DNA of 64,000 nucleotides from Streptomyces cathayae (GTDB lineage: Bacteria > Actinomycetota > Actinomycetes > Streptomycetales > Streptomycetaceae): assembly GCF_029760955.1 (NCBI RefSeq), contig NZ_CP121682.1:372001-436000 (forward strand). Reading direction: 5' to 3'. The translations under genes were made by a program, and so were the position numbers. Of this stretch, positions 62,066 to 64,000 are shown piece after piece; positions within the stretch are counted from its first letter, which is position 1, and each line of letters begins with the position of its first letter. Below the pieces are notes generated by a model, which was given only the letters and a program-made list of their open reading frames with translations, was not told the DNA's origin and searched no databases.

Positions 62066-63832
62066 ATGGGGCTCGTCCGACGGAGTCCGCAGCCGGGTGC
62101 GGATCGCAGCGAGTGGTCACGGCGTGGATACGTCTCAGCGGTCTGGTATCTGCGGGTCGTCGCCTTCATCAACTTCCTCGGCGCCGTGTGGGTGTCCTTC
62201 GGGAACGACATCCGGCGGCACAACGACGACGAGTTCTTCACGCCCTACCTACTGACCGCCGGGTTCTTCTCCGGCGCACTCTCCGTGTTTCTGGCGATCA
62301 CCATGCGGCGGCGCAAACGCGCCGCCTGGATCCTCAATCTCGCCCTGGCCGGGCTGACGCTGGTGCTGACGGCCCTGGCCCTGGGGCTGCCGGTGTACCG
62401 GCAGCACATCCAGAACTGGCTCGCGGTCCTGCTGACCGCGTTCTTCGTCGCCGCCCTGATCGCCGGGCGGCGGGAGTTCTACGCGAAGGGCGACCGCGCC
62501 AACTCGAAACTGGCGGCGGCGGTCGGCGCGGTCGGGCTGGTGGTGGGGTCGTTGCTCGCCGCCACGATGGTCACCGTGAGCAACACCGACCCGGACCCCG
62601 GGCGCTCCGGCTTCCTGGAGCGCTGGCACTACGGCGTGCTCCGCATGTTCTCGCTCGCCTACGACGACATCCACTTCGAGGGCATCACCACCCCCGGCTG
62701 GGCCAATGTGCTCATCAACCTGATGAGCACAGCACTGATCCTGCTGGTCCTGTACGCGGCCTTCAGATCCTGCCGCGCCGTCGACCCGCAGACCCAGGCG
62801 GACCAGCAAAAGCTCCGCGCGCTGCTGGAGCGTCACGGCGACCGGGACTCCCTCGGCTACTTCGCCCTGCGCCGCGACAAGAGCGTCGTCTGGTCGCCCT
62901 CGGGCAAGTCGGCCGTCACCTACCGAGTGGTCGGCGGGGTCTCGCTCGCGTCCGGTGATCCGATCGGCGACCCGGAGGCGTGGCCGGGAGTGATCGACCG
63001 CTGGCTGGCCCAGGCCCGTGAACACGGATGGACCCCGGCCGTGATCGGGGCGAGCGAGGAGGGCGGCACCGTCTATGCCCGGCACGGATTGAACGCCCTG
63101 GAGCTGGGCGACGAGGCGGTTGTCGACATCGGCGAGTTCACTACGGAAGGCCGTGCCATGCGGAGTGTCCGTCAGGCACACCACCGGGTCGAGCGCGCCG
63201 GGTACACCGTCCGTATCCGCCGTCACGAGGACATGCCACCGGACGAGATGGCCGAGATGATCGAATTGGCCGACGACTGGCGTGACGGAGCGACGGAGCG
63301 CGGATTCTCCATGGCGCTGGGCCGTCTCGGTGATCCGCAGGACGGCCGCTGCGTCATACTGGTCTGCCGTGATGCCGTCGGACGGTCACGTGCCCTGCTG
63401 AGTTTCGTCCCCTGGGGAGCCGAAGGGCTCTCCCTGGATCTGATGCGGCGTGACCGGAACGCGGACAACGGCCTGTTCGAGTTCATGGTGCTGGAGTTGA
63501 TCCAGCGTGCGGGCGACCTCGGCGTGACCCAGGTCTCGCTGAACTTCGCGATGTTCCGCGCGGTCTTCGAACGCGGCTCCCGGCTCGGCGCGGGCCCGGT
63601 GCTGCGGCTGTGGCGCTCACTGCTGACCTTCTTCTCCCGCTGGTGGCAGATCGAGTCGCTGTACCGCGCCAACGCCAAGTACCGGCCCATCTGGGAGCCC
63701 CGTTTCCTGCTGTACGACCAGAGCACCGACCTGCTGCGCATCGGTATCGCGAGCGCCCGCGCCGAGGGCTTTCTGGAGGCGCCCGGTCTGCCGAAGTGGC
63801 TGCACCGCGGGCGTCTGGAGACCCCCCGTTGA
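62066..63832 (+). CDS. DUF2156/MprF-like phosphatidylglycerol lysyltransferase-domain protein
   Basis: A 588-residue protein. The first 250 residues contain about five membrane helices (VVAFINFLGAVWVSFG, LLTAGFFSGALSVFLAITM, WILNLALAGLTLVL). The C-terminal 320 residues are the DUF2156 tandem GNAT-like domain of MprF and LysX-type enzymes (GDPIGDPEAWPGVIDRWLAQ, RSVRQAHHRVERAGY, LLSFVPWGAEGLSLDLMRRD). It would transfer an amino acid from charged tRNA to a lipid, altering surface charge. ATG 62066 is the family start. Its stop overlaps the next start. Confidence 0.88.
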   Translation: MGLVRRSPQPGADRSEWSRRGYVSAVWYLRVVAFINFLGAVWVSFGNDIRRHNDDEFFTPYLLTAGFFSGALSVFLAITMRRRKRAAWILNLALAGLTLVLTALALGLPVYRQHIQNWLAVLLTAFFVAALIAGRREFYAKGDRANSKLAAAVGAVGLVVGSLLAATMVTVSNTDPDPGRSGFLERWHYGVLRMFSLAYDDIHFEGITTPGWANVLINLMSTALILLVLYAAFRSCRAVDPQTQADQQKLRALLERHGDRDSLGYFALRRDKSVVWSPSGKSAVTYRVVGGVSLASGDPIGDPEAWPGVIDRWLAQAREHGWTPAVIGASEEGGTVYARHGLNALELGDEAVVDIGEFTTEGRAMRSVRQAHHRVERAGYTVRIRRHEDMPPDEMAEMIELADDWRDGATERGFSMALGRLGDPQDGRCVILVCRDAVGRSRALLSFVPWGAEGLSLDLMRRDRNADNGLFEFMVLELIQRAGDLGVTQVSLNFAMFRAVFERGSRLGAGPVLRLWRSLLTFFSRWWQIESLYRANAKYRPIWEPRFLLYDQSTDLLRIGIASARAEGFLEAPGLPKWLHRGRLETPR

Positions 63833-64000
63833 GCAAGGCGGCCTCTTTCGCCCGGCGTGAGTGGGGCCCGCTGTACAGGACCGTGCGGGCGGCAGTGGCG
63901 GCTCGGGGAGGGCGAGCCGTCCCGCTGACGCTCGCCTCGGTCTCTCTGATCGCGCTCTTCCAGCTCGTCCAGAATCAGAGTCGGGGCCATGGCTTCGTCC
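63829..64000 (+). CDS. membrane protein, N-terminal part (cut by window end)
   Basis: TTG 63829 overlaps the stop of the DUF2156 gene (TTGA). The 57 visible residues read SKAASFARREWGPLYRTVRA, then a hydrophobic helix (PLTLASVSLIALFQLVQ). It is probably a polytopic membrane protein co-translated with the lysyltransferase-like protein. Too little is visible to name it. Confidence 0.65.
   Translation, partial: MSKAASFARREWGPLYRTVRAAVAARGGRAVPLTLASVSLIALFQLVQNQSRGHGFV

Overview
The window is high-GC actinobacterial DNA, almost certainly from a Streptomyces chromosome. Most genes have typical streptomycete products: VIT1, DUF6448, paired universal stress proteins, Acg-type nitroreductases, DUF1918/PPOX proteins, a Fic-like toxin and DUF6056 membrane proteins. 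Starts include GTG and TTG, and many genes overlap by ATGA or GTGA. No tRNA, rRNA or CRISPR array was seen.

0-12.7 kb is a stress or hypoxia island like the mycobacterial DevR/DosR and S. coelicolor OsdR regulons. It holds a Crp-type regulator, two Zn alcohol dehydrogenases, CBS-BON and cyclic-nucleotide-binding proteins, a universal stress protein, DUF1876, Hsp20, two PPOX proteins, an Acg nitroreductase and DoxX. Several intergenic sites share a GGGnCC-nnn-GGCCC type imperfect palindrome. 12.7-16.3 kb is a reactive-sulfur locus (rhodanese, CstR-like repressor, TauE exporter, CstB-like persulfide dioxygenase) with three TACCCC/GGGGTA operators. 16.4-18.4 kb holds three envelope proteins (including DUF3105 and DUF305). 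18.6-24.9 kb has an uncharacterised two-part gene broken by a frameshift, a VanW protein and a subtilase with an overlapping small partner.

25-30 kb has an APH-like kinase, an orphan right end of a TnpB-type element, an aldehyde dehydrogenase with its GAF regulator, and a decayed stress-protein gene. 30.2-33.7 kb is a tightly coupled redox-signalling operon: receiver-thioredoxin reductase fusion, cyclic-nucleotide-binding histidine kinase and UBP zinc finger. 33.7-38.5 kb is the most striking locus, a two-gene RNA-repair operon. One gene encodes an RNA ligase-polynucleotide kinase. The other encodes a 963-residue protein combining DUF504, EEP phosphatase, 2H phosphoesterase and nucleotidyltransferase domains. 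A large palindrome lies upstream and a hairpin terminator downstream.

38.7-46.1 kb has a lipoprotein, a glutathionyl-hydroquinone-reductase-like enzyme, a decayed AMP-ligase/phosphopantetheinyl-transferase relic, a Fic-like toxin-antitoxin pair, a large unknown protein and an amidase. 46.1-62 kb is a decayed zone with fragments of three transposase types, broken ABC-ATPase, GtrA, F420:NADP reductase and response-regulator genes, and a repeated sequence. Intact genes within it encode F420/flavin oxidoreductases, two DUF6056 membrane proteins, a GT2-GtrA fusion, a polysaccharide deacetylase, a beta-propeller lipoprotein and a Tat-exported dimethylformamidase-beta-like protein. The window ends with an MprF-like DUF2156 protein and the start of a coupled membrane-protein gene.

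Several otherwise conserved genes carry single-base frameshifts, often next to short homopolymers, so some broken genes may be assembly errors.
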